NCBI GenBank assembly: GCA_965205155.1
Contig: OZ242033.1
Location: 2,046,001 to 2,110,000, forward strand
Source of the DNA: Aldehydirespirator sp965205155
GTDB lineage: Bacteria; Actinomycetota; Acidimicrobiia; Acidimicrobiales; Aldehydirespiratoraceae
Length of the DNA stretch: 64,000 nt
Direction: 5' to 3'
Shown here: in pieces, positions 24,473-33,072 of the stretch
Position numbering within the stretch: position 1 is the first letter of the stretch
Layout of the letters: each line of letters starts with the position of its first letter
The notes under the pieces: model-generated
Seen by the model: only the letters and a program-made list of their open reading frames with translations
Databases searched by the model: none
Told to the model about the DNA's origin: nothing
Position numbers and translations under genes: made by a program

Positions 24473-25245
24473 GACAGCACCTCCGTTGACGACAGCGGAT
24501 CGATGGGGGACGCGGGAGCCTCAAGCGAGGCAAGTCCCGTGGACGTAACTTACGGCCGAGGTGTGACATTTCGGAGCGCTGACTGTTTCAGGGCACCTGC
24601 GCAGGCCAGAGCCGACGAGCGTTAGCTAAGGCACCAGACACCCTTCGCACCACTCTGACCTCGTTAACTGAGCGTTGTCGATGGGCGTTGTAAATCAGCG
24701 TTCTGACGCCAGCGGACGGCCAAGAAAGTCAAGAAACCACCCTTCCGGATGTGAAGGTCTTTCCGCCAGTTACTAGAACGCCGAAGTCAAAGATGGTTGC
24801 CCCCGGGTCGAGGACCGCGCTTCATCAGATTTCTTCGCTAAAGGGTTGCTACGCAGAGTGAGCAGAATCTGCACGGTCCAACTGTTCATTGGAACTATCA
24901 AAGAACGGGCGTCGTGGGCCGTAGCCATGCGCGTCTAGTGGCGAACACAGATCTAGACGCTCTGCGCAAGTCGTGTCTCTCACAATGAAGATCGAACAAC
25001 GGAGAACAGCCGCTGAATGGGTTCTCTCAAACAAGTCTTGGTCTTCAGGCATTACGGATATCTGACTTTGTCGCCGTGGCTCAGAACTCACTTTGAGCCC
25101 CTGCAAAAAAGTACGTGCGATCGCGAGAGTTGACCCGTACCGTCCCGCCTATACGACCTCAACCCACACCACCAAGGGGCTCACAACTGTCGGACTACGG
25201 TCGCAGGTGCCATCTATTGTTCCTTTCTCTGGGAAAGGAGCAGGC
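24473..25245. other. Intergenic region with repeat copy F
   Basis: About 770 bp without a supported gene. It contains the dispersed element copy F (24653-24792). The last 40 bp hold the strong ribosome site (GGGAAAGGAG) of the next lipoprotein gene. The rest shows no recognisable structure. Confidence 0.5.
24653..24792 (+). repeat. Dispersed element copy F (about 140 bp, diverged)
   Basis: The left end CTCTGACCTCG and the right end CCGAAGTCAAAG form a diverged terminal inverted repeat. Internally GGATGTGAAGGTCTTTCCGC and ACTAGAACGCCGAAGTCA follow the copy-E pattern (GGATGTGAAGGTTTCGC and GCTAGAACCCCGAGGTCA). The first internal AATGTG motif is not conserved and the element is longer than the others. 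Confidence 0.6.
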
Positions 25246-26283
25246 ATGACTCTTCGAACCATCACCAATAGGACGATGATCGCGGCCCTAGCAGCGGCCA
25301 CGATGGTCGCCTCCGCGTGCGCCAGCGAAGCCGACCCCTTGGAGGCCGTCTCGACGACGGCGGCGGCCCCCGCGATCACCTCGGCACCCACCATGACCGC
25401 CGTCGCCGAGCCGACCGCCTGCGACGATCCGTCCGCAGAGTATCTCGGCGACGGGCGCTACGAGCGCGACGGACTCGTCTACAAGTTGATCGAGGGGCAC
25501 TGCCTGATCCGACCGAACCGACCCGACGACGCTGATGATGTCCTCGACGACGCTCCCGTGCTGCATGGCGCAGACGCCGCCGGTGGTCAGGCGACCGTGA
25601 TGGCGGAGCAGGTCTGCGTCGAGGGCGTGTGTGTCGACGTGCCACAGGACGGTTCGCCTATCGAGTTGCCTGAGGGTTTCGCCAACCACGAGCACCCGAC
25701 TGAGACAGAACCCGACCCTGAGGCTGCGGTCGCCTCCGCCACGACCGTGCCCGCGGTGGAGGCGACCACCACAGCCGCGCCCGAGCCGGACCCCGGGCCG
25801 ACCACCACAGCCGCGCCCGATTCGGAGCCTGAGGCAACCACCAGCACAACCACCTCGACAACGACCAGCACAACGACCACAACGACTTCGACGACGACCA
25901 GCACGACGACTGTGCCACCGCCGTCCACGACGGCTCCGCTGCCCGAGCAGGTCGGCGAGGTCATCACCGTGGACTTTGAGGTAGACCGCGAGTGCCACGA
26001 CACGGGATGCACGCGGCCGTTGCTGTTACAGGTCGGGTCGGTGCTGCGCCTGAGCGATTATCCCGAGGATCACATTGTGATCGTCGAGATGGAAGAGCCG
26101 GCATTCGACGGGGTAGTGGTGCTCTGGGTCTGCTGGGAATACGCCTCGGATGGGTTCTACGGGCGGTTTCGGTGGAGCGCCTGGGACATGTCTTGGCGGC
26201 CGGACAAGTCGGGCGCCTATGAGCCGGTGCCGGGCACCTACCGCCTCGGGGACAACCTGTCCGACTATCACGGGCCGTGTTGA
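25246..26283 (+). CDS. Lipoprotein with Thr-rich linker (island protein A)
   Basis: 345 residues. The lipoprotein signal peptide is MIAALAAATMVASAC, with the Cys at about residue 25. An N-terminal module CDDPSAEYLGDGRYERDGLV closely matches CDDPAAEDLGGGFFRRDGLV in the large lipoprotein encoded at 28197-30329. A central Pro/Glu/Thr-rich linker (about 165-240, TTTSTTT-type) resembles a wall-spanning stalk. The C-terminal about 100 residues (ITVDFEVDRECHDTGC, later VVVLWVCWEYASDG) are folded and unrecognised. RBS GGGAAAGGAG is strong. It overlaps the next gene, so the two are likely translated together on the cell surface. Confidence 0.75.
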   Translation: MTLRTITNRTMIAALAAATMVASACASEADPLEAVSTTAAAPAITSAPTMTAVAEPTACDDPSAEYLGDGRYERDGLVYKLIEGHCLIRPNRPDDADDVLDDAPVLHGADAAGGQATVMAEQVCVEGVCVDVPQDGSPIELPEGFANHEHPTETEPDPEAAVASATTVPAVEATTTAAPEPDPGPTTTAAPDSEPEATTSTTTSTTTSTTTTTTSTTTSTTTVPPPSTTAPLPEQVGEVITVDFEVDRECHDTGCTRPLLLQVGSVLRLSDYPEDHIVIVEMEEPAFDGVVVLWVCWEYASDGFYGRFRWSAWDMSWRPDKSGAYEPVPGTYRLGDNLSDYHGPC

Positions 26284-27527
26284 CGCGTCGCCGCCGCTGG
26301 CTGCTGCGCGCCCTGGCGGCGGTGACGCTTCTCCCGGTGATGTCGCCTGCGACGACATCTGCTGACCACGGCACCCCCGACACCGGTCGCCTCAAGCAGG
26401 TCTACACCCGCTACTACCATCACAATCCTTGGATCTGTGAGTCGTCCTTCGATGATCAGACCTACACGCTGCCCGACTGCGACTGGCCAAGAACTCTGTC
26501 AGAAACCGGATACAAGAGCACACCTCCCGAGCGAGTGGGCGGCGCGCCGCATCAGGGCACTGTCGTCACGCGATGCGAGATCGACGCCACAGACCCGGCG
26601 AGTTCAGCGAACTGCGGTCACAGCCCGCGGGACACCGGGAATCCGTTGACGTCGTGGCGGTTCGGCGGGCAGTACCATCCCATCCACCAAGACGAAATAG
26701 GCGTCGCGGGCAGAACGGCGTATGTGTGCAGCGCGTCTGTCTCCAGCCTGTCCATCTACACCTCGTCGATGGGGCCGCTGTATCGGGCGGACGGGCATCC
26801 GGTGCAGGCCGGCGCCGGGGAATACTGCGGCACCGCTGCGCATCAGTTGTGCATCAGCGAGGTGACTGTCACCGAGGGCGCCCGCGCCATATTGACGATC
26901 ACCGCGTCGGGCGGCACCGGCACCGGGACGGTGCGGTTCGCGACCTCTGACGGCACCGCCGCGGCGGGCAGCGACTACACGGCCGTCGTGCCGTCCGTTC
27001 ACACATTCGATGCGTCGACGACCTCGCAGCCGGTGATCGTGGCCACGATCGACGACACCGATGTGGAGTCCGCTGAGACGTTCACTGTGACCCTCTCCAA
27101 CGCCGACTCGGGGGCGTCCATCTCGTGCGCCACGGCGACGGTCACGATCCTCGACAACGAACCCCCGCCCACTACGACCACGACCGTGCCCAGCACCCCC
27201 ACTACGACCACGACCGTGCCCAGCACCCCCACTACGACCACGACCGTGCCCAGCACGACCACTACCACGCCGCCGATGGCGGGCTGTGATGCACCCCACA
27301 CCCGGCTGAGTTCGTTGTACGGGCTGGAACGGGCCGGCTACATCGCCGAGACCAAGGCCATGTACTGCGAGGGCAGCCGCGCCCATCTGCACAACTATCC
27401 GCAGTTCCACGGCCCCTGGGTGGCGTCTTGGCTGCCTCCCGACGGGACGGTCTGCTTCGAGGCGGCGCTGCTGCACGCGGCGCGCACCGGCACCTACGAC
27501 GAGGCCACGCGGGTCAAGTTCTGTTGA
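26277..27527 (+). CDS. Secreted Calx-beta protein with conserved C-terminal module (island protein B)
   Basis: 416 residues with an Arg-rich signal peptide (TRRRRWLLRALAAVTLLPVM). Residues about 200-295 form a Calx-beta-like domain (VTVTEGARAILTITASGG, then GSDYTAV, VESAETFTVTLSN), which usually binds calcium. Next comes a Thr/Pro linker with three repeats of TTTTTVPSTP, then a C-terminal module of about 68 residues: YGLERAGYIAETKAMYCEGS, YPQFHGPWVASWLPPDGTVC, ending in a terminal Cys. The module recurs at the end of the 28197 protein. The GTG start at 26277 overlaps the upstream stop by 7 bp; TTG at 26280 is an alternative. Confidence 0.78.
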   Translation: MLTRRRRWLLRALAAVTLLPVMSPATTSADHGTPDTGRLKQVYTRYYHHNPWICESSFDDQTYTLPDCDWPRTLSETGYKSTPPERVGGAPHQGTVVTRCEIDATDPASSANCGHSPRDTGNPLTSWRFGGQYHPIHQDEIGVAGRTAYVCSASVSSLSIYTSSMGPLYRADGHPVQAGAGEYCGTAAHQLCISEVTVTEGARAILTITASGGTGTGTVRFATSDGTAAAGSDYTAVVPSVHTFDASTTSQPVIVATIDDTDVESAETFTVTLSNADSGASISCATATVTILDNEPPPTTTTTVPSTPTTTTTVPSTPTTTTTVPSTTTTTPPMAGCDAPHTRLSSLYGLERAGYIAETKAMYCEGSRAHLHNYPQFHGPWVASWLPPDGTVCFEAALLHAARTGTYDEATRVKFC

Positions 27528-27545
27528 GCCCATGAGGAGGGGACA

Positions 27546-27701
27546 ATGACCGACACACGCCACGACGCCCGACGCCGATGGGTGCTGGTAGCGGTGTCGG
27601 TCGCCGTGGTCCTCTACGGCATCGTCGGGTTCCCCAGCATCGAACGGCAGTGTGGGATTCCTTCTCTCCCGTCTGGTCAACGAACACCCGCGCCCACATA
27701 G
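27546..27701 (+). pseudogene. Truncated copy of the small membrane protein (island protein C')
   Basis: A 51-codon frame beginning MTDTRHDARRRWVLVAVSVA and VVLYGIVGFP. It matches the first about 30 residues of the minus-strand protein at 27891-28181 (MTDTRRHARRRWALYAVVAA, VVLYGIVGFP). After GFP the similarity stops abruptly and unrelated sequence follows to the TAG. It is preceded by a GGAGGGGAC-type ribosome site. The gene appears broken by recombination, though a 51-residue anchor peptide could still be made. Confidence 0.65.
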
Positions 27702-27769
27702 CGCTCGTCAGCACCGCCTTGGCCTCTCCCAATACGTCAAGCGGCCATCGTGAACGGGCCTACGCCACG

Positions 27770-27882
27770 CCTGTCGGAACGCAGTCCGTTGCGCTATACG
27801 AGAAATCCGCTACAGAACCTCATTTGCGACCCTGCAAGATCGTTGCAGTCTCAACGATCTTGGGACTAACGCACCAACCCCG
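27770..27882 (+). repeat. Intergenic repeat copy a, with dyad
   Basis: About 80% identical by eye to 30362-30475 in the same orientation, running from CTGTCGGAAC to GGGACTAACGCACCAACCCC. The core is a perfect 10-bp inverted repeat AAGATCGTTG...CAACGATCTT (27836-27861) with a 6-nt loop. It sits between two gene groups that converge, so it could serve as a two-way terminator. Confidence 0.7.
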
Positions 27883-27890
27883 GGCGGCAG

Positions 27891-28181
27891 CTACTGAGCC
27901 GTCGTGGTGGGCGTCGGCCTGGCCGTCGTGGTGGGCGTCGGGGCGTGGGTGTGGGGCTTGTTGTAGCAGTACGGCGTGTCGAGCCTCTGCCCCCAGAAGG
28001 TGGTTATGCACTCGCGCTGCGTGTCGGCGGCGGCGGGCGCTATGTCGAAGTCCAGGGCCGCTCCGGGGTCGGTGACCAGATCGTCGGGCGTGGGGAAACC
28101 GACTATGCCGTAGAGGACCACCGCGGCCACCACCGCGTACAGCGCCCATCGGCGGCGGGCATGGCGGCGGGTGTCGGTCAT
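27891..28181 (-). CDS. Small single-pass membrane protein (island protein C)
   Basis: 96 residues. A short basic N-terminus (MTDTRRHARRRW) precedes one membrane helix (ALYAVVAAVVLYGIVG), then a probably extracytoplasmic domain with two Cys (RECITTFWG, TPYCYNKP) and a Thr/Pro tail. It follows the large lipoprotein gene on the same strand by 15 bp, so they are probably co-transcribed. A truncated copy lies at 27546. The function is unknown. Confidence 0.65.
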   Translation of the reverse strand: MTDTRRHARRRWALYAVVAAVVLYGIVGFPTPDDLVTDPGAALDFDIAPAAADTQRECITTFWGQRLDTPYCYNKPHTHAPTPTTTARPTPTTTAQ

Positions 28182-28196
28182 CGCATCCTCACGCTC

Positions 28197-30329
28197 TCAG
28201 CAGTACAGGACCTTCGTGGCTTGGTCGTAGACGGCGGTGCGGGCGGTCTCTAACAGCGCCGCTTGGAAGCAGACCGCCCCATCAGGCGGCAGCCACAAGG
28301 CAACCCACTCGCCGTGGAACTGCGGGTACCTCTTGAGGTTCTCGGAGGTGCCGGCGCAGTGCATGGCCTTCATTTGGGCGATGTAGTCGGCCCGCGGCAG
28401 GCCGTAGCCCTCAGCGGCGGTGTCGGTGTCGCCGGGCCGGGCCGCTGCCGCGGCATCTATGACCGCCTCGCAGCGCAGCCGGAAGCCCGCCGTGCGCAAC
28501 TCTGCGGGCAACAGTCGGCTGGCATGGGTCTCGCAGTTCGCCCATGAGTGCTCTCCCGCGTAGTACAAGCCGCGCTCGCTGTCACGGAAGAGTTCCGCCC
28601 GGTCCCTGGCCTTGCGCTCAGCGACCAGTCCCACATACTGCTCGGCGGCGCACTCCGCTGTGACGCCCAGATAGCGCACCGGGTTCCCGAAGTCGTTGAT
28701 GAGGAGGGTGCAGAAGTGGACGGTCATCCACTCGCCGCCGCCCGGCGACGTCCAACCCGGCGGGGGCCCCGACAGCGCGTCGCGGTAGCAGCCGTAGAGC
28801 GCCGCCACCAGCGGCGGTTCGTTGGGCGGCAGGATGTAGTTGTCTTCCACAAGCGACGTGTCGTGACCCTCGGCGCGCAGCGCCTTCTCGTTTCCGCCCT
28901 CCAGCAGCCGGGGCCAGCAGCCCACCAGCAGCGCCGGACCGTTGGCGTCGGGGTAGCTCTCCCATATGGCGTCGGCGGTGGCGTACTCGCAGGGGTACTG
29001 GCCCTCCAACATGCGTTCGGCCTCGGCCGCGGTGATCTGATCCCACCACGCCTTGATCCGCTCACAGGAGTCGCTGCCGCCCTGCACCACCGGCTCGTAG
29101 TGCCCGGCTGCTGTCGTGCCGACTAGAGCCGACACCCGCGTGGCGCCGTACCAGTCGACCTCGCTGGCGCACTGCTCCAGCGGCTCACCGACCAGCCACG
29201 CCGCAGGCTCCGGCTCAGGAGGCTCGGTCGTGGCCGTGTCGGGCTGCTCGTGCCAGCAGTCCAGCACTTCATCTATGTACTGGCAGATGTAATCCTCGGG
29301 GTAGGGGAAGCCGTCCTGGTCCCCCTCGGGCCACAGCTCAGCCGCCGCAACAGGCTCAAGACGCGCCCTGTCCCACGGACCGGGCCCCTCCACCGAAACC
29401 GGCGCAGTGGTGGTCGTGACGGGCTCGGGCTCAGGCTCGGGTTCCGGCTCAGGTTGTGGTTCAGGCTCGGGCTCGGGCTCCGGCTCGGGCGTGGCCTCAG
29501 GCTCGGGGTCTGGTTCCGGTTCCGGTTCGGGTTCGGGCGGTGCCGTGGTAGTGGTCGTGGTGGTCGGCCCGGGCTCGGTCGGTGCCGGTGTGGGCTCGAC
29601 AGTGACCACAGCGGCGGCGGACTGGACGCGCTCGTGGTCGCTGGCGACCCACACGAAGTCTCCCGCAGCGACGGCGTCGCGTGTCACGACGAAGAAGCCG
29701 CCGCTGTTGACCTCCGCGGCCTCGAGTGAGTCGAGATCGCAGTCGGAGACATCAACCAAGGCTGTGGCGGCGTTCAACTCGTCTTCTGTGGCGTCCTCGG
29801 GCAGGCCTTCCGCCAGATCGCACAGCATCGTGAAGATCGCAAGGCTCGGATCGAACCCCGACCCGAAGAGAGTGAAAGTGGTGAGACCCTCCGACACCGT
29901 GACCGGGTCAACGACCAGGTGCGGAGCAGCAACTGCGTCTGACGGCGCCGTGCTCGGGACCAGATCAGACTCGACCGCTGCATCAACGACGGCATCCGCT
30001 TGGCCGGTCCCTTCAGCGACGGCTGGGTCGGGCAGTCCGCGGGGCCGAGGCAGGCACCTAGTGTCGGTCATCTCATAGACCAGCCCGTCGCGTCGGAAGA
30101 ACCCGCCGCCGAGGTCCTCGGCTGCGGGGTCGTCGCAGGCGCTGAGCTCTTCGGCGGGAGCGGTGGTCGAGGACGGCTGATCGTGCCCGATGGATGTGGT
30201 GGCTGCTTCCGTGACAGAGGGCGCGGCGGGCTGGGGAACGGTCGGTTCCTCCGAGGCGCAGGCTGCGGCCACTGCGGCCGCGGCGACGAGGGCTATGCCG
30301 ATCTTTCGGATACTGGCTGAGCGAAGCAT
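28197..30329 (-). CDS. Large multi-module lipoprotein (island protein A-B)
   Basis: 710 residues. Lipoprotein signal IGIALVAAAAVAAAC with Cys about residue 24. An N-terminal module (CDDPAAEDLGGGFFRRDGLV) is shared with the 25246 protein. Next come a beta-sandwich-like segment (about 115-220), a Pro/Glu repeat stalk (PEPEPEPE type, about 240-310), and a Cys-rich C-terminal half. The end (YGLPRADYIAQMKAMHCAGT, YPQFHGEWVALWLPPDGAVC, terminal Cys) matches the end of the 26277 protein. It therefore combines the two ends found in two separate plus-strand genes. The ATG at 30329 is supported by GAGGAG 5 bp upstream. Surface location is predicted; the role is unknown. Confidence 0.78.
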   Translation of the reverse strand: MLRSASIRKIGIALVAAAAVAAACASEEPTVPQPAAPSVTEAATTSIGHDQPSSTTAPAEELSACDDPAAEDLGGGFFRRDGLVYEMTDTRCLPRPRGLPDPAVAEGTGQADAVVDAAVESDLVPSTAPSDAVAAPHLVVDPVTVSEGLTTFTLFGSGFDPSLAIFTMLCDLAEGLPEDATEDELNAATALVDVSDCDLDSLEAAEVNSGGFFVVTRDAVAAGDFVWVASDHERVQSAAAVVTVEPTPAPTEPGPTTTTTTTAPPEPEPEPEPDPEPEATPEPEPEPEPEPQPEPEPEPEPEPVTTTTAPVSVEGPGPWDRARLEPVAAAELWPEGDQDGFPYPEDYICQYIDEVLDCWHEQPDTATTEPPEPEPAAWLVGEPLEQCASEVDWYGATRVSALVGTTAAGHYEPVVQGGSDSCERIKAWWDQITAAEAERMLEGQYPCEYATADAIWESYPDANGPALLVGCWPRLLEGGNEKALRAEGHDTSLVEDNYILPPNEPPLVAALYGCYRDALSGPPPGWTSPGGGEWMTVHFCTLLINDFGNPVRYLGVTAECAAEQYVGLVAERKARDRAELFRDSERGLYYAGEHSWANCETHASRLLPAELRTAGFRLRCEAVIDAAAAARPGDTDTAAEGYGLPRADYIAQMKAMHCAGTSENLKRYPQFHGEWVALWLPPDGAVCFQAALLETARTAVYDQATKVLYC

Positions 30330-30361
30330 GGCAACTCCTCTGCAACTGGGTGGCGCAAACG

Positions 30362-30475
30362 CTCTGTCGGAACCCAAATCCGTTTCGCCATACGGGAAAT
30401 CCGTTTCAGGCCTCCATCAGCGACCCTTCAAGATCGTTGAGATTTCAACGATCTCGGGACTCACGCACCAGCCCC
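30362..30475 (+). repeat. Intergenic repeat copy b, with dyad
   Basis: Homologous to 27770-27882. The 10-bp inverted repeat AGATCGTTGA...TCAACGATCT (30431-30454) is kept although the loop differs in length and sequence. This copy lies about 35 bp upstream of the minus-strand lipoprotein start, and so in its promoter region, and also upstream of the plus-strand repair gene. Confidence 0.7.
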
Positions 30476-30667
30476 CGCATCCGATCATCCCAACCAGCCT
30501 CGGCCCAATTCGCTGACGTCCCCTCTCAGGTCCCGGCAGCCAGCGTAATGACCTTCTCGGCTCGCATGCCGCTGACGACTCGACAGGCCGTGCGCGTCCC
30601 GACAGGGGCAAAACCCGTTTCGCACTCGGTCTACGGTTCTGCGACGCCCAACCGCCGAGGTGAGACA

Positions 30668-31324
30668 ATGGGAACCAGTCTTGACAACACGGATGCTTGT
30701 GATGGCCTCGGTGAGGCCGCCGCGGTGCGTCCCATCGACGATACCGCGAACCGGGCGAGCGAGACCCACTTCTGGTTCGAGGCCGCCAGCCCGCTGGGAA
30801 CCGTGTTCGTCACCCATTGCCGCGGGTGGGTGTCAGGAGTTCGCCTAGCGGCCACCCCCGACTGCCTGGAGGTTGACCGCAGTGACGCCGAGTGGGGCTT
30901 CTGGGATGCTGACACGTTCGTTCAGCTCATGCCCGGTGAGATCAAGGTTCGCTCCGTCGAGCCCGATCGAGGCCACGACCCAGCTTTCCAGGAACGCATA
31001 CGAGGAGCCCTCATCGAGGGACGCACCGACATACCAATAGACCTCATGTGGCTCAAGACGGCTCCGAAGCACCGCATGGCGTTGCAAGCCGTTACCAGAA
31101 TCCCTCGCGGCGCAACGCTTACTTACGAAGCAATCGCCAACATCTGTGAGTCTAGGGGCGGCCGGTGGGTGGGCAGAGCCATGAAGCGCAACCCGGTGCC
31201 GCTGTTGATCCCCTGTCATCGCGTCATCCATCAACAGGGCGAAGACGACAGGTGGGGCTACGGCAGAGGCCTCAAGAAGAAACTGCTGGCACATGAGCGC
31301 GAAGAGCGCGTAGCAACATGCTGA
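30668..31324 (+). CDS. Ogt/MGMT-type DNA-protein alkyltransferase
   Basis: 218 residues. The C-terminal domain has TRIPRGATLTYEAIANI (helix-turn-helix), GRAMKRNPVPLLIPCHRVIH with the alkyl-acceptor Cys in PCHRV, and WGYGRGLKKKLLAHE. It removes methyl groups from O6-methylguanine by transfer to its own Cys. The N-terminal domain is of ordinary length for the family (APLGTVF-like start, here SPLGTVFVTH). ATG at 30668; a weak purine-rich stretch (GAGGTGAGAC) precedes it. Confidence 0.9.
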   Translation: MGTSLDNTDACDGLGEAAAVRPIDDTANRASETHFWFEAASPLGTVFVTHCRGWVSGVRLAATPDCLEVDRSDAEWGFWDADTFVQLMPGEIKVRSVEPDRGHDPAFQERIRGALIEGRTDIPIDLMWLKTAPKHRMALQAVTRIPRGATLTYEAIANICESRGGRWVGRAMKRNPVPLLIPCHRVIHQQGEDDRWGYGRGLKKKLLAHEREERVATC

Positions 31325-31395
31325 GCGACCCACCCCGTGGAGTGCTGCCGTGAGCCGACGCAGCAGCTACCGCTCCCGGGGTGTCGCAAGGCACC

Positions 31396-31779
31396 ATGCA
31401 GCTCTTCTGGGCGGCGGTGCTTCTCGTGGTGATCGCTGTCTTGGTCTACTCCGGTTTGTGGACAGGCTTTCTCGGCTTGGATAGGCGACATGATCGTCTG
31501 TTGATCGGGTCACGGAAATTGACAATACGCAGCCGGAGTGACTGTCAGCGGGACACCGATGGTGGCGACCAGCTAGTACACGAGTCAGTACGGCGTGTCA
31601 TCGCCTTGTGCTGGCGACGGCCCCGGACTCGAACAGCCGCAGCACGATGTGGCGACTGTCGTCGGATGATCTGCCGGTTACCCACAACTCATCGAAGGGT
31701 GGAGCGTCTGATGGAGCGGCTTGCTGGTGATGTTGCCGACCTCGTCGCGGACAGGCTGAAGGGCGAGGAGGACACCTGA
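31396..31779 (+). CDS. Possible small membrane protein (doubtful)
   Basis: A frame of 127 codons whose first about 25 residues (MQLFWAAVLLVVIAVLVYSG) form a membrane helix. The rest is Arg-rich and overlaps, on the opposite strand, a fragment related to the 32446 protein. The N-terminal part could be a real small membrane protein whose end has been replaced. No family and no strong ribosome site. Confidence 0.3.
   Translation: MQLFWAAVLLVVIAVLVYSGLWTGFLGLDRRHDRLLIGSRKLTIRSRSDCQRDTDGGDQLVHESVRRVIALCWRRPRTRTAAARCGDCRRMICRLPTTHRRVERLMERLAGDVADLVADRLKGEEDT
31598..31712 (-). pseudogene. C-terminal fragment related to the 32446 protein
   Basis: The minus-strand peptide FDELWVTGRSSDDSRHIVLR-LFESGA matches FDEVWITGRAFQDRSHIVLR-LLKTGD in the protein encoded at 32446-32763. 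No matching N-terminal part is found upstream. It looks like a leftover of a duplicated gene. Confidence 0.5.
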
Positions 31780-31796
31780 CCGCCCAGAAGCGGCAT

Positions 31797-32300
31797 CTAG
31801 CCCCAGATGTTGTCGGATGGGTCGTCGCTAGCCCGTGGGAGCTTCGCCCTCTTGCGGAGCGCGGACGACAGCGATACGGCGTCACGCTGCAACTTGGAGC
31901 ACCGCTTGCGTCGAAACACGAACGCTTCCTCGTGTTCGGGAGGGGTGACATGATCTCCTAGGTAACCCAACTCCTGGTCGGCTCTGATCGTCGCGAGCGG
32001 CAGCGACAGGATTCGGTTGGCCAATTTCGGGTTGATGGATGTCCAATCCACCCCGGTAGGGAATTCGGGCCCGGTCGGCATCGGCACGCTGAAGTGCCGG
32101 GTGCCCGAAGCGTGCCGCTGTCCGTCGTCATCGATGGTTGCCTGGCAGTCAGCCGCGAACCGGTCCAAGACGGGACACACCAGCAGAGCCAGCGCACGGC
32201 GTCTCCGTCCCTTGGCGAGCCAGTGGGCCACCTCCTGAGCGAAGACAGTCAATACCGCACCGACGCCGACGCCGATGAGTCCGCTCATTAGTCCATTCAC
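31797..32300 (-). CDS. Hypothetical protein with N-terminal membrane helix
   Basis: 167 residues from the GTG at 32300 (an ATG at 32288 would shorten it by four). The N-terminus MSGLIGVGVGAVLTVFAQEV is a membrane helix, followed by a basic helix (AHWLAKGRRRRALALLVCPV) and a charged soluble domain (ADCQATIDDDGQRH, FRRKRCSKLQRDAVSLSSAL). No family was recognised. It lies in a group of minus-strand small membrane proteins of unknown role. Confidence 0.55.
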   Translation of the reverse strand: MNGLMSGLIGVGVGAVLTVFAQEVAHWLAKGRRRRALALLVCPVLDRFAADCQATIDDDGQRHASGTRHFSVPMPTGPEFPTGVDWTSINPKLANRILSLPLATIRADQELGYLGDHVTPPEHEEAFVFRRKRCSKLQRDAVSLSSALRKRAKLPRASDDPSDNIWG

Positions 32301-32445
32301 AACGATTCGGGCTCCTTGCTGTGCGGGAGGGCGACGGCCAGCCACGCTACCGAGGAGCGCAACGCGGAAGGGCTCTACGCTGACGCGCACCGCATGCGGC
32401 GAGACGACAGACCTCGGCTGCACAACCGGGCGCGGGTTAGGGGAG

Positions 32446-32763
32446 CTAGTGCGATGGTGCGACAGCAGCGCAACGGTGGCGGTCAGCCGGCAAGCACCTC
32501 AGCGCGGGCACGATCTTGTGCCGTGGGGCGTCACCTGTCTTGAGCAGGCGCAGCACGATGTGGCTTCTGTCTTGGAATGCTCTGCCGGTGATCCAGACCT
32601 CGTCGAAGTAGTCGAATGTGAGCCTGCCGAGCACTTGGTACGGACAGCGGTCCGATGCTTCTAGTTCCTGGCAGGCGGGACCGAAGTAGTCGTCTAGCTG
32701 CGCTGCGGCCGTGTTGTCGTCCAGCACCACGAACAGCCACTTCAGGCCGGGGGCGTTCTCCAT
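32446..32763 (-). CDS. Hypothetical protein, possibly 5'-truncated
   Basis: 105 residues: MENAPGLKWLFVVLDDNTAA, then FGPACQELEASDRCPYQVLG and FDEVWITGRAFQDRSHIVLR. The fold is unrecognised. Coding-like sequence continues upstream of the first Met in the same frame (IDKKTTKAQ) without a good start, so the N-terminus may be missing or frameshifted. A fragment of a relative lies at 31598-31712. A partner gene is not evident. Confidence 0.45.
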   Translation of the reverse strand: MENAPGLKWLFVVLDDNTAAAQLDDYFGPACQELEASDRCPYQVLGRLTFDYFDEVWITGRAFQDRSHIVLRLLKTGDAPRHKIVPALRCLPADRHRCAAVAPSH

Positions 32764-32841
32764 CTGCGCCTTGGTGGTCTTCTTGTCTATGCGGCGATGG
32801 GAAGAGGCAGAACAGGATCATCGCCCGTCGCTCCCCGGAGG

Positions 32842-33072
32842 TCATGTGACAGCAGACCAGACGAGCAGGAACAACGCTGTCAGCACCATGAGGAAGCTGG
32901 CGAGGGAGGCGAGGTAGGTGAGGTACCGGGTGCGGCGCAGGTCCTGCCATGCCTGCGCTTCCCGCTCCGATGCCCTCGCTTCCCGTTCCTCGGCTCGGGC
33001 GACGTCCTTCTCGAGGGACTGCTCGATGCGCTGCATCTGCCGCCAGAACTCGGTGTCGTCCTTTGGGTTCAT
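32842..33072 (-). CDS. Small coiled-coil membrane protein
   Basis: 76 residues. An N-terminal charged coiled coil (WRQMQRIEQSLEKDVARAEE, then REARASEREAQAWQDLRR) is followed by one C-terminal membrane helix (SLASFLMVLTALFLLVW). ATG at 33072 with GAAAGG upstream. This layout is common for small accessory proteins in actinobacteria; the function is unknown. Confidence 0.6.
   Translation of the reverse strand: MNPKDDTEFWRQMQRIEQSLEKDVARAEEREARASEREAQAWQDLRRTRYLTYLASLASFLMVLTALFLLVWSAVT

Noticed and set aside
29407..30078. Plus-strand Gly/Ser-repeat frame (GSGSGSGSG)
   Set aside because: It is antisense to the PEPEPE stalk of the large lipoprotein; there is no start context and no domain.
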